DNA from: Saprolegnia diclina VS20
Lineage: Eukaryota > Oomycota > Saprolegniomycetes > Saprolegniales > Saprolegniaceae
Direction: 5' to 3'
DNA length: 64,000 nucleotides
Assembly: GCF_000281045.1 (NCBI RefSeq)
Contig: NW_008246144.1
Coordinates: forward strand, 86,258-150,257
The translations under genes were made by a program, and so were the position numbers. This document shows, one piece after another, positions 20,689 to 31,030 of this stretch. Position 1 is the first letter of the stretch; every line of letters begins with the position of its first letter. The notes beneath the pieces were generated by a model. That model was given only the letters and a program-made list of their open reading frames with translations, searched no databases and was not told the origin of the DNA.

Positions 20689-22268
20689 TTAGAGGAACGT
20701 TGCATACCACGAGTCATTTGACTTGTCGTCGTCCCACTCGTTCTCGCTGCTATTATTGGGGGTGGCGTCGGGCAGTGAAAGGACGTGGATCGAGCCGCTC
20801 TTGCGTTCCAGCACGAATACATCGTTGAGCTCAGTGCTCGATTGTGTGACCTCGGCCGTCACCATGGCGTCCGCGACGGTCGCCGCCCAGTCGATGCGAA
20901 GAAAGCACACGCCGAGGATGAGGGCTTTTGCTGCGATCGCAAGCGCCATTGCAGCCCAGACGCCAAAGAGTCCATAGTCTTGAACCTGCCCGAGGTAGTA
21001 CGCAAGCGGCAACTGCACGCCCCAGAGTCCGATGACAGTCACCGTCGTCACAAGCCGCATTTGACGGTGGCCCATGCCTTCGAGCGACGTGGCCACGCCG
21101 ATCTCGATGGCGTCAACGACCAGCGTGACCATGTACATCGGCAGCACGGTCTCGTAGATCGCGAGCAGTTTTTGGCTCGGAGTAAAGATGCCAACGACGG
21201 CCGCGGGCGTTGACCAAAGCACGAGACACACGAGCAGTGCCACCACCAAGAGGACGCCAAAGCCAAACATTGCGCTCGTACGGGCGGCTCTCGGGCGGCC
21301 GCCGCCCAGATGCGCTGCGAGACCCACTTCTGCCGCGACGGCGACACCACGAAAAATGGCATCGACGACCATCCAAACGTTGGCCAAAATGGCTTGCGTC
21401 GCGATTGTGTCGGGGCCGAGCTTGGCCACAATGAGAGAGAGAGCGGCCGTGACGAGCGTATCCCAGCCGCTGTTGAGGCCGAGCGGAAGGGCCATGCGAA
21501 GAAACGTCTGCCATCGTACCCACGTGAGCTCCGAGAACGCCCAGCCGCCCCATGACGCTTTGTGGTACGCTTTGTAGACACAGCAGTAGCCAAAGAGCGC
21601 GATCGGCTGGAACCAGGACACAAAAACAGTGGCCAGAGGTGACCCGTCAAAGCCGAGGTCGGCACCGTAAATCAAGAGGTAGTTGGCGCCAATATCAAGG
21701 CCGATCGAGACGACGCCGTTGATAGTCGTGGGTGTGACGATGGCCATGGCTTGGAGGTACTTGCGCAAACAGACGTACACGAGCTGCGGCCACACGCTCG
21801 GCGACAAGAGCGCGCCAAACCGTGCACCCAGCGCCACCACAGTACTGTCATCCGAGGCAAACCGGAGAAAGACGTCGACAAAGCCATAGTAGATCGTCGT
21901 CGGAATCGCGCAGACCGTGACAAGCACGAGCGCCATTTGCAGCCAAATGCCCATAAGAACGTAGTTTTTGGCGCCGTACGCTTGTCCGCAGAGCTACAGA
22001 GATGCACGCATCAGCATCGCATTGGAAGCACATGGACGAGTACCGCAGTGAGGGCCGACGCCATGCCCCAGAAGGTGCAGAGCGGCAACTCGACCCAAAT
22101 GGTCGCGAGGGAAGCACCCGCAAACTCGTCCGTGCCAATGTGACCGACAAACGCCGCGTCGATCACGTAGAGGGCAAAGCGTGCAACACCTTCGATCGCC
22201 AGCTGCAGCGCCAGCCAGAGGAACGGCCAGAGCTCCACGCGCACGCAAAAGTTGTCGTCAGGTCTCAT
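20689..22268 (-). CDS. MATE-family efflux transporter, copy B
   Basis: Two exons, 22268-22044 and 21993-20689 (50-nt intron, phase 0), 509 residues. It is paralogous to copy A along its full length: FVGHIGTDEFAGASLA, LCGQAYGAKNYVLMGIWLQ, ALGARFGALLSPSVWP, VAAEVGLAAHLGGGRPRAA. The intron falls directly before LCGQAYGAKN in both copies. The N-terminus MRPDDNFCV and the C-terminal tail differ from copy A. The tail ends in an acidic Asn/Ser stretch (NNSSENEWDDDKSNDSW), so the two may differ in regulation or targeting. About twelve helices are expected. Substrate unknown; export of toxic or secondary compounds is the usual role of the family. Confidence 0.92.
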
Positions 22269-23082
22269 GGAAAACAAATAATGACGAGGTGCCTTCACGG
22301 TACGAAGAAAGTGTCGAGAATATGCTGTTTGCGTGTGGTTGCGAGGCTGCTGGATTTTTGGTGCACTGACAAATACGTGGTTGCTAGCATCGTGTGGACA
22401 GTGCTCGACCGAAAGTATCACAAAAGATCCAGTTGTAACTCAGGTGAAAGTTGCATACTGCTTCATGGTACTCGACCGCACGCTAGCCGCATCGCCTCCG
22501 CATCACCAGTACTGTGCTTCGCAAAGACGGGATGAAAAGGCTACATATGTGGGTCGTCTCGGCATCGCATTGGACTGTCGAGTCGGCGTTCAGAAAATTG
22601 TTGTCCAAACGCTTCTGCCAACTGCAGCGTTTGCCAAGCCCTACCCCTTGCACGTTACCAAACTATGAGCCCGCGAGCGATTGGAATAAGAGAACAATAT
22701 ACTTGTGCTAGTACACTATATATATGAAGGTGTTCCGCGTTATCTTCATGATCACACGAAGACTTTGCAAACGTAGCGCTACGCCTGAATGAATGCGTGG
22801 GAGTTGGCACCAGCACTTGGTCGTTGAGAGCACACCCTATATCGTTGGCTGCGTCTTCATTCCGCAGAAAACTCTCAGAGTACCACCAGCATCATGCGCA
22901 TCAGCCCCATCTTTGCCGCGGCAAGCCCCAACTCCAACAGAGCCCAAGTGCAACTACCCCAGTACCATGTTCATGGTTGCAGCGCGTGCTGACATGGCGC
23001 TTGTTCTTAAATGTGGCATGTGCCGCACAAAAGAACCACCATGCCACATTTAATACGTGGCCTGTCCCTTGAAGATACCGGC
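22269..23082. other. Intergenic region
   Basis: About 0.8 kb without a supportable gene. Short frames on both strands lack coding character. It presumably carries the divergent promoters of MATE copy B and the acidic-protein gene to the right. Confidence 0.4.
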
Positions 23083-24173
23083 ATGAGCAACGAGGCCGAC
23101 GTCTGGTCGCATGGCGGTAGCATCCTGCGTCCGGGTCGTAGCCCATGCGCAGCTGCCTGTAGGTGAGGATCAAGATGATGAGGACGAGGCAGCCGACGAC
23201 GGCGAGGTGCAGAACGACGACGACGACGGTGGCTCCAACCTCTTTGACGCGTTCGAAGCCTTCCATCTCCAAGCCTCCAAGCGCATCGCCGTCTTGCTGC
23301 AGCTGAGCAACGACCAGGTCAGCTCCTTCTACGTATGACCGTAGCGCGTCTGCACATTGCTGCTAGATCCACGCGGTGAGCGACGCTGCCCACCCGACGC
23401 CCTGCCTCGTACGACACGCCGGACGAATGGCTGCGTTCATGCACCTTCTTGTACGTAGACCAACGCCGACGACGACTGCTACCGACACTGGTCTGAAGGT
23501 GCGCCTTATCTGCGCGTCACGGGTCGTGGTACGTCCCGTCTTTCCTCCCATCGACAGCTCATGCGGGACAAGGCCTGTTGCACCCGCCGCTGGTGGGCGA
23601 GGAGCTACCGCAGTGCGTACCGCCTTTGGCCGTTGCCAAGAAGACGCATCCGCCGCCCCGAGGTGCCATCCTTCTGCATCACAAGACGCTATACTCTGAC
23701 GTCATGCAACTGCATTAGCCATCTGCTTGGAAATTACTGGCACCGCGGTACTGCTTGCCCCCAACCAAAGCTTTAGTCGCATCAACGACGAGGAAGAAGA
23801 AGAAGTGCTTGCAAGGTAGTACGCATATCCCGGTGCGCGGGACCCACGATGATGATAGCGATGGTATTCTGGACGAACCGCTCTATGTGCATCAACTACC
23901 CCATACGAACGAGGCCAGCGACATCTTTACCGATCACGTTCGTCGTCTTGTGAGCGTGGACGGCGCTCAGCCAGCGCGTAGGCGTCACCACGCGCATCGC
24001 TCGTCCAGCAAATGCACGATGCATTCTTAGAGCGTCTTTGGCTCCAGACGGCCATCCAAGTACGTATTGCGTCTCTGGACTACTTAGCTAGCGAATGCAT
24101 ATCTGTAGTGTGACCCAATTTTGCGCCAAGTGCTCCAGCCACTCGGCGAACCCGCCCTGCCGCCGCCACCGAG

Positions 24174-24207
<34 letters not shown>

Positions 24208-24348
24208 ATGAGTGATGACGTGGACGACCACGAAGCGTTTGATCTGCACGGCAATGTGCTCACGTCCGTGACGTGTCACTTGCCGTCGACGCCGCGCTTT
24301 GAGATGCGACGGCACTACTCGCCGTCACGACCGCACGTGTTAGCCTAA
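23083..24348 (+). CDS. Unknown acidic protein with C-terminal Pro-rich segment (exon structure incomplete)
   Basis: The first part is well supported: an ATG at 23083, exon 23083-23116, a 46-nt intron, exon 23163-23317 and a 49-nt intron ending at 23366. This gives an acidic N-terminus (EDQDDEDEAADDGEVQNDDD) and an amphipathic stretch (FDAFEAFHLQASKRIAVLL). Further coding-like blocks follow: GEELPQCVPPLAVAKKTHPP (about 23590-23660), DGILDEPLYVHQLPHTNEAS (about 23860-23930), LVQQMHDAFLERLWLQTAI (about 24000-24057), and a last exon with a Ser-Pro-Thr-Pro repeat and EAFDLHGNVLTSVTCHL ending at a stop at 24346-24348. Middle junctions could not be fixed with confidence, so the span may be one gene with 6-8 exons or hold errors. 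I do not recognise the family. Confidence 0.45.
24169..24204 (+). repeat. Three tandem copies of a 12-bp unit encoding Pro-Ser-Pro-Thr
   Basis: The unit ccgagcccgacg is repeated three times without change inside the last exon of the unknown acidic-protein gene, encoding Pro-Ser-Pro-Thr three times. It is a simple coding repeat, likely length-variable between strains. Confidence 0.85.
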
Positions 24349-24925
24349 TGGTTGAGCAAAGAACGAGCCAGTCACGTGCCTGTAGGACAATGCCACACTT
24401 TGAGCCTGTGCTCACGACAAGGCAAGCGATCCCGTACCGGATCAAACTGCGGTCCAAAGCCTGGTATCCCACATCTATCTGATGATCTATCTAGTATCGA
24501 TCTATCGGACGCTAAGGACAAGATAGGCATGCGAGTCTTGTGAAGCCGGTAGCAAGTCGCAAAAAACCACCACGGCCCAACCAATCGTCGAGCGCGTTGA
24601 CGATACTTCCCAAGATCCCCCCGCGGAGCTAATGCCCTGGATAGCTCCAATCGAAACGTAAACTCTCCGACTCAGTACGACGAGAGCTATCTTTCAGTAC
24701 GACTTATCTTAGCTGCTTCTATATAAGAATATCACCATAGTCGAAATTCTGATGCGACTCGGGACTTCCCGCCATTCCGCAAGATCGCGTCCGTGGCGCC
24801 GAGTTCAAACACATATTCCATCATGCACCAATCAACAAGTCGCATGCCAAAATGTTTCAGCCAATCAAAACGTTTCTTGCTCGTTGTGCGAAAGTGCACT
24901 TGGCTCCATTTTGCGACTTGGTGCG
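24349..24925. other. Intergenic region upstream of Pol kappa
   Basis: About 580 bp between the two plus-strand genes. The Pol kappa frame stays open upstream to 24752, but the extension lacks similarity to the family, so the start at 24926 is preferred and this stretch is treated as promoter and 5' UTR. Confidence 0.5.
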
Positions 24926-27062
24926 ATGGCCGACCACCTCTTCGTCTTTGCCAACAACAAGGCCGGCATGGACGGCGTCGACCGCTCCAAGGTCAACGAG
25001 ACCATCTACGAGCTCTCCAAGGACTCGGCCTTTTTCAAAAACTCGCTGGCGAAGGACGCCAAGACCGACGAGCGCATCGCCGAGCTCCGCCGTCGCCTCG
25101 ATACCAAGCGCCGGCACGACCTCCACGAGACAGTTGACGCACTCGTCCTCGAGCTCGAGGCCAAGCGGTGTCTACGCCGCGTCCACGTTGTTGTCGACAT
25201 GGACATGTTCTTTGCTGCTGTTGAGATGCGCGATCGGCCCGAGCTCGCGACTGTCCCGATGGCCGTCGGCGGCATGGGCATGATCAGCACGGCCAACTAC
25301 GAAGCGCGCAAGTTTGGCGTCCGCGCTGCGATGCCAGGTTTCATTGGCAAGAAGCTCTGCCCGGCCCTTGTATTTGTCCCTCCGGATATGGCCAAGTACG
25401 CCGCCGTCGCCGACGTCACACGGCGCATCTTTGCCGAGTACGATCCGCAGTTTGCGGCCGCAAGCATGGACGAAGCGTATTTGGACATCACCGACGTGTG
25501 CTTAGCCCGCGGTACTACGATCTTAGTGGGCGCGAGAGACCAGTGGTGCGAGTAGGCGCCACGGACACGGCGAGTATGGAGGCGACGGCCGCGGCCGTCA
25601 CGGCCGAGTTGCGGCAGCGCATATTCGATGCGACCAAGCTCACTGCGAGCGCCGGCATTTCTACCAACGCCAAGCTGGCCAAGGTATTCGTCTTCATTGA
25701 TGTGATAGACAATTTTGTCGTTGGTGTAGGTCTGCTCCGACATGAACAAGCCCAACGGACAGTACTTGCTACCGTTCACACGCGACGCGCTGGTGAAGTT
25801 CATCGAGAATCTCCCGATCCGCAAGCTCGGCGGCATTGGCAAGGTACGTGGCGCTATGTCACATTGGCGGTGGCCAACGCAGGCGGTAGGTGCGGGAGAA
25901 GGTGCTGGCCGCGCTCGGGATTCACACGGGCCTCGACCTCTTCAACGCGCGCTACGACTTGTTTCATAGTCACTCGGAGATTACAGCGCGATGGCTCCTG
26001 GAGATTTCCATGGGTGTCTACGAAGGCACGGGCGGCGACGAACGCAAGAGCGTCAGGTACGACTACGTCGCTACTGGGGGTGCTACATCAACCCTAGTCG
26101 CGAGTCGACGTTTGCAGCCACGGGTTCTTTATTGGCGCTCAAAAGTATTTGCAAGGACATTGTCCAGCACGTCAGAGCCGACCTTCTTAGCGTACGTAGG
26201 CATGTACTACATGTCGTTGACAATCAAGTAGGAGCGCGTGACGGGGCTCTGTGTGACGCTCAAGCTCAAGACTGAGGCCTTCCACGTCCGGACGCGTGCG
26301 TTCACGAGCAAGGCGAGCGTCGAGCCAACGCTGCTCGACCTCGCGTACATGCTCCTCGAGCGCGAAGTGCGGCACGACCAAAAGACGATCAAGCCACCGC
26401 CGCGCTACCGGCTCATGGGCGTTCGCATCTCCAAGCTCCAGGAGCGGGATGCGAGCTGCGAGGTCGCTGCGACGAGCCAGCTGCGGCTCGAGGAAACCTT
26501 GTTTGCGCCCGCCCCAGCAGCAAAGTGCCCCGTGTGTGCGTCCAGCGTGCCACGCGCGCAGCTCCAGCGACACATTCAAGAGTGTCTTGGTGACGACGAC
26601 GCGTGTCCGAGGTCGTCGGATACAATATTGTCATCGCCTGTCAAAAGGAAAAGGTCTTTTTTTCAGGAGACGCCACCAACACCGTCCCGACGCCCTGACC
26701 GCAGCGAGTCAACTGCGTCCGATGCACTGACGACGCATGTTGAGGCAGCGAGCACGGCCGGTAGCAGCACCAAAATGGCTCCCGACGAGACGTTGACAGC
26801 GTGTCCGATCTGCGGACAGTCGTTCGAGTCGCAGAGCCCAGCGTGGATGAACCGGCACATTGAAGCCTGTCTCGGCGACACGACCGGAACGTCCGATGAA
26901 AGAACTAGTACCGGTACACCGTCGTGTCCAGTGTGCAGTGCGCCGTTGGACATGGCGAGTACCCAGGCCGTGAACGACCACTTGGACGCGTGCTTGGCCC
27001 ACGTGGCACGCCCCAAGCGCCGCAAACCCAAAAGTATCAAGACCTTCTTTCAGCAGCCGTAA
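24926..27062 (+). CDS. POLK: DNA polymerase kappa (Y-family translesion polymerase)
   Basis: Six exons: 24926-25511, 25556-25683, 25730-25843, 25890-26056, 26098-26191 and 26232-27062; introns are 40-46 nt and the protein has 639 residues. It copies past damaged template bases in the nucleus. Family marks in order: NKAGMDGVDRSKVNE at the N-clasp, VVDMDMFFAAVEMRDRPEL with the first metal-binding Asp, STANYEARKFGVRAAMPGF, SMDEAYLDITD with the catalytic Asp-Glu, KVCSDMNKPNGQ spanning a splice junction, and LPIRKLGGIGK. After the little-finger domain (FHVRTRAFTSKAS) come three C2HC fingers of UBZ type (CPVC...HIQECL, CPIC...HIEACL, CPVC...HLDACL), which bind ubiquitinated PCNA. The C-terminus KSIKTFFQQP and an internal KRSFFQETP resemble PCNA-interaction boxes. 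The protein looks complete and functional. Confidence 0.96.
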
Positions 27063-28099
27063 ATTATTCGCGATAAGAACACGTGGCTACCAGATACACG
27101 GGCAGGATGCCCCATGAGCAACCAAGCCGTGGCTGCATGTCCGCCTCGGTCTGCTCGCCAGTGCGAAGCAGAGCTGGTGCGTGGCCATGAGCCGCTACTT
27201 GGTCCTGCACTGGCTTTTCTAACATAATAGTTATTGGCAGTGTTGACGGGCGCGATTATGGTCGGCCGACGTCGGGTAAGCTCGGTGCTGGATCTCGATT
27301 GCGAAAGACCAACACTGCGTGAACTTCAACTTGATGCGACCCGAAGACTTTGAATTATGTGGCTGTGGGAGAGACGATTCACTGTGTATACCAAGCCTCT
27401 GTCAATGGTCGTGTGCTAACTCACGCACTCGACTGAATGAATCGAGATGCCCATCAACAGCGTCGGGCAAGTGCACTCTCATTCTGCAGCAGGAAATTTG
27501 CAGAAATTCAAAAATAAAAAATGCGATGCTCTTGGCTTTCGCCAGGCTTGCACAAAGGACAGCCCTCGGGCGTTGAAGGTACGACTGGTCGTGTGGACGC
27601 CATCGACTTCGGCAAGAGCAAGTATGATCATGATGATGCAAGCGTGGACGCCCCAAATCATCGCAGTGTTGCTCGTGTCCCAGCCCCATACAAACACCAA
27701 GATGTACACCATTACCGGAGTGAGTATACAAACGCCAAGTCGATTTGGAAGCCATCTCGCCGGTTCGACGGCTGGAAAATAAAATGCGCGTCTCGGCCCG
27801 CGACATTGCATTATACTCGACAATTGTATACTTTGCTTACCGCCACGAATATAAATCGAACGATTATTTTAAAAGAAATGTATTCTTATAAAAATATGCC
27901 ATGGCGTGCCCAACCGCCGGACCGCCTCATACAATTGCAACATTTATTTCAAGCTCGATGTTTGTATGGAAACGCGTGAAATCGATTGTATGATGAGCTT
28001 GGTCGCTTGGAATTACAAACAGGTGGCGGTGGCGCCATGTCGCAGTCCCGCGCTGGCCATCGCCAAGTCCATCATTCCGAGATTCGCTACCTTCTCAAC
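27063..28099. other. Gene-poor spacer with one hydrophobic open frame
   Basis: About 1 kb. The only noteworthy frame is on the minus strand at 27479-27823, with two hydrophobic stretches (ILTPVMVYILVFVWGW and IWGVHACIIMIILALAE). It could be an exon or a remnant of a small membrane protein, but it has no partner exons I can define and no recognised family. Confidence 0.35.
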
Positions 28100-29242
28100 A
28101 TGGGCTGCGCTCCGTCCAAGATTGAGGCGCAGGTCGACATGCCACGCGCCAAGGACGAGGTCTCGACGGCCACGACGGCGACGACGACCAAGCAGACCAA
28201 GCTCGACGGAACGCCATCGGGGTCGCCGGCCGTCTCGCTGCGCTCGGCCCTCTCTGCCTCGATCCTCGGGACGCCGCCGGGCTCGCCCATCGACGCCATC
28301 GACCTTTTCAATCCGTCGGCAATCGGCGCGGTGCTCAGCGACCCGCGCCTCGTGCGCCTTGTGACGCAGTACCAGCACGGCGTTGAGGCCACCTTGCACG
28401 AGATTGTGCTGCAGTGGAAGCGCCTTTCCGACGAGCAGGCCAAGGCCAAGTACATTTTGCGGTCGTTTGACGTGCCCAACTATGGCCTCGCGCGCGTGCG
28501 CATGCTGTACCACCACCGGCGCTATGTCTTCACGCCCGAGCTCGTGACGCTTCTGGCGTCGTATGGCGGCGCCGCGATCCTCGAATACCTCCACTCGAAA
28601 GAGCCGAACGAGACCGCCATCTTCTTTACAAGCGCGACCATGGACGCGGCCGCGCAGAGCGGCAAGCTCGGGCTGGTGGAGTTTCTGCACTCGCACCGGA
28701 CCGAGGGCTGCACCCACCGCGCAATGGACTATGCGGCCATGGGCGGCCACAAGGCGATCGTCGAGTTCCTCCATGAGCACCGCTCGGAAGGCTGCAGCGT
28801 CGAGGCCATGAACGGCGCGGCGCGCAAGGGCAACCTCGAGATTGTGCGCTTCCTCCACGAGCACCGGAACGAAGGCTGCGACCATTCGGCGGTCGACAGC
28901 GCGGCGCTGCAAGGTCACTTGGAGGTCGTCAAGTTCTTTTGCGAGCACCGCCGCAGTGACATTGCGAGCGACAGCGCGCTGGCGGCCGCGATCGAGAAGG
29001 GCCATGTGGCCATCGTCGAGCTCCTCCTTGAGACGTTCCCATTGGAAGGCAACACGCTCAAGATGCTCTGCGACGCGGCCCGGCGCGGCCATCTCCCGAT
29101 CATCAAGTACCTCTACAAGCAGCGCGCCGAAGCGACGCGGTATACCTCGCAAGCCATCTTCTACGCCAACCAGAAGGGCCACACGGGCCTTGTCGCGTAC
29201 CTCGAAGCCGAGCAGCGCCACCTCGTGAGCCAGCTCGCTTAG
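28100..29242 (+). CDS. Ankyrin-repeat protein with a probable acylated N-terminus
   Basis: Single exon, 380 residues from the chosen ATG at 28100. An upstream in-frame ATG at 28037 would add 21 residues. The 28100 start is preferred because it yields MGCAPSK, a classic N-myristoylation plus palmitoylation signal that would anchor the protein to membranes. Residues 20-75 are Ser/Thr/Pro-rich with likely proline-directed phosphosites (GTPSGSP, GTPPGSP). Ankyrin repeats run from about 150 to 375 with the pattern AMDYAAMGGHKAIVEFLHEH and EGCSVEAMNGAARKGNLEIV, the same subtype as the 6035-7087 gene. No catalytic domain is present. A membrane-tethered adaptor role is inferred. It is convergent with the small gene to its right, 41 bp between stops. 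Confidence 0.88.
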   Translation: MGCAPSKIEAQVDMPRAKDEVSTATTATTTKQTKLDGTPSGSPAVSLRSALSASILGTPPGSPIDAIDLFNPSAIGAVLSDPRLVRLVTQYQHGVEATLHEIVLQWKRLSDEQAKAKYILRSFDVPNYGLARVRMLYHHRRYVFTPELVTLLASYGGAAILEYLHSKEPNETAIFFTSATMDAAAQSGKLGLVEFLHSHRTEGCTHRAMDYAAMGGHKAIVEFLHEHRSEGCSVEAMNGAARKGNLEIVRFLHEHRNEGCDHSAVDSAALQGHLEVVKFFCEHRRSDIASDSALAAAIEKGHVAIVELLLETFPLEGNTLKMLCDAARRGHLPIIKYLYKQRAEATRYTSQAIFYANQKGHTGLVAYLEAEQRHLVSQLA

Positions 29243-29283
29243 CTTCGACTATTTAACCTCTTTACTATTTATTCTTTTGACGC

Positions 29284-29883
29284 TCAATATTGCTCGGTCG
29301 CAAGCAAGAGCGGGTTGTCGTGCTGCGTGGGCTTGAAGTCGTAGTAGATCAAACACACCTACGGTCGTTGGGACCAGCAGGCAAGAGCGGAGGACGTACG
29401 ACTTCCTTCTCGAACGCCGGCGCGCCGTCAATGCCATACTCGTGGAGCGTCAGCATCTCGTCCGTGAGCTCGTTCGCCTCGGCAAAGTGGTCCTTGCAGA
29501 TCTTGAGGCTCGTGATGGGCCCATGGCGCTTCTCAATCTCGTTCTACCGCAATCAAGAGCGCAATGGCGAGCGCATGTCTACCTTGACGGCGAAGAGCCG
29601 CGTCGACGTCTTGACCTTCCACTTGAAGTTGAGGTAGCTCCAATTGAGCAGCTAGGACATGGCGAGAGCGTGCATAGGAAGGCGATGAAGCTGAGCGTAC
29701 CCGCATGTCGAGCGTCACGAGCTCGACCGTCTCCTCGGGGATCGCGAGCGGTACGTACTCGGCGTCCGGCTAGCCCATGAGGAGGATGGCTCCAGCGCAT
29801 GAGGTAGATGGACGTACGTGCGCTTCCGGCGTACCGTCTTCGCTGCTCGCCGCCGCATGCTTCTTGGCCTTCTTCTTGGGCAT
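29284..29883 (-). CDS. Small conserved-looking protein with basic N-terminus (unknown function)
   Basis: Five exons, high to low 29883-29818, 29769-29701, 29651-29583, 29543-29400 and 29358-29284, all phase 0, introns 39-49 nt, 140 residues. It opens with the lysine-rich MPKKKAKKHAAASSEDG, then EYVPLAIPEETVELVTLDMR, a WSYLNFKWKVKTSTRLFAVK segment, ITSLKICKDHFAEANELTDE and a C-terminal VCLIYYDFKPTQHDNPLL. The alternation of beta-type segments with a central helix resembles a ubiquitin-like fold, and the composition looks like a conserved eukaryotic protein. I cannot name the family, and the fold idea is inference. No single open frame covers the gene, so it is easy to miss without splicing. 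Confidence 0.78.
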
Positions 29884-30160
29884 CGGCCAAAACAGATTTG
29901 CAACCGCCACGCGCTCATTGGTTGAAAATGGGGTCCATTCCGTGTTTGGATTGGCTGCAAGGTACCGTAGTGTACTCTAGTACATGTACGGGGACATGTA
30001 CCAGAGTACAGCTCAGGCCCCATCAAGGCAATCCCAGGACTGGGATGACGACCACGTACACGAGGACACTGTGTATTTTGTACATGCTGCATACAGGGTC
30101 TTAAGAGCGACTCGCTGTACGCTGTCTTGAGCGTAGCGTTGATCGTAATCAAGGGTACAT

Positions 30161-30860
30161 ATGATCGTAATGTCCATCATGCAGGCTATTTTTGCTTCCA
30201 AGGTGACCAACGGTGAAGACAGCATGGCATGGGAAGCGCGCTGCAACCAGCAAGGCTACACATACTATGTCGACACAGAGACAGGTACATGAGCTTATGC
30301 TAGTAGCAATATTGCCCATGTTGCTAACACACTTGCGTGTAGGAGTGATGCAGTGGGCCCCGCCCCCCGCGCCCCCCCTCGCGACCGAGACCATTGAGAT
30401 TGTGGAAGACGATGCGCCATGCGCCAGCGACTCGAGTCGCAGCGAAGCAGACAACACCAACGACGACGACGAGGATGATGAGGATGATGATCAGTGTGAG
30501 ACGCTTCTGAACTCGCGGGACCTTGACCAGACACTGGGCTTGCCCCGCCTTGTGCAGACCACTGTCTACCGCGCGCTCACCTGTGTGAAGACATTTCGTG
30601 ATCGGGCATGGACTTATGCACGCGTACTAGGGGTGGTGTTAGAAGTCTGGCAAAGCCACCGTGAACTCGGTGCGTACCTCGCGCACGCCACCCAACGACT
30701 CCTGCACGGCTTGCCCCCCGTGGCAGCATTTCTACGGCCGTCCCGCGCGACGCTCGTGCATCCGCATGCGATTCCGACTTCGTTCATTCCATCATCGCCC
30801 AAAAGCGCTGTTGTAGCTGATGTGAGCGACGACGTTGCGTTAGGCGACGACATGGCCTAA
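30161..30860 (+). CDS. WW-domain protein with acidic linker
   Basis: Two exons, 30161-30284 and 30343-30860 (58-nt intron, phase 1), 213 residues from 30161 or 210 from the in-frame ATG at 30170. The intron splits a WW domain: exon 1 gives MAWEARCNQQGYTYYVDTET and exon 2 completes it with GVMQWAPPP. The first Trp, the Tyr-Tyr pair, the second Trp and the following Pro are present, as needed to bind proline-rich ligands. Then come an acidic run (NTNDDDEDDEDDD) and a helical region (about 105-165, including LVQTTVYRALTCVKTFRDRA). The tail is Pro/Ser-rich. Probably an intracellular adaptor; partner unknown. It is divergent from the small gene on its left. Confidence 0.75.
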
Positions 30861-31030
30861 CACGGCGACAGAGCTAGTTTCTTTCGTTTAATATCTACTG
30901 ACAATACTCTCCAGTTACAAAAGCTGCTTAACCCTCCCATACTAGAATAGAAGGAAGTAGGAAGAGACTCGACTTTAGTTGATGTTAGTCGCACCAGAAA
31001 TCAGAATGAATCTGAGAGCCATGACAGAGA

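Noticed and set aside
28013-29221. 402-residue open frame on the minus strand
   Set aside because: It lies entirely antisense to the ankyrin gene. Its composition is that of the complement of GC-biased codons, and the plus strand gives clear ankyrin repeats.
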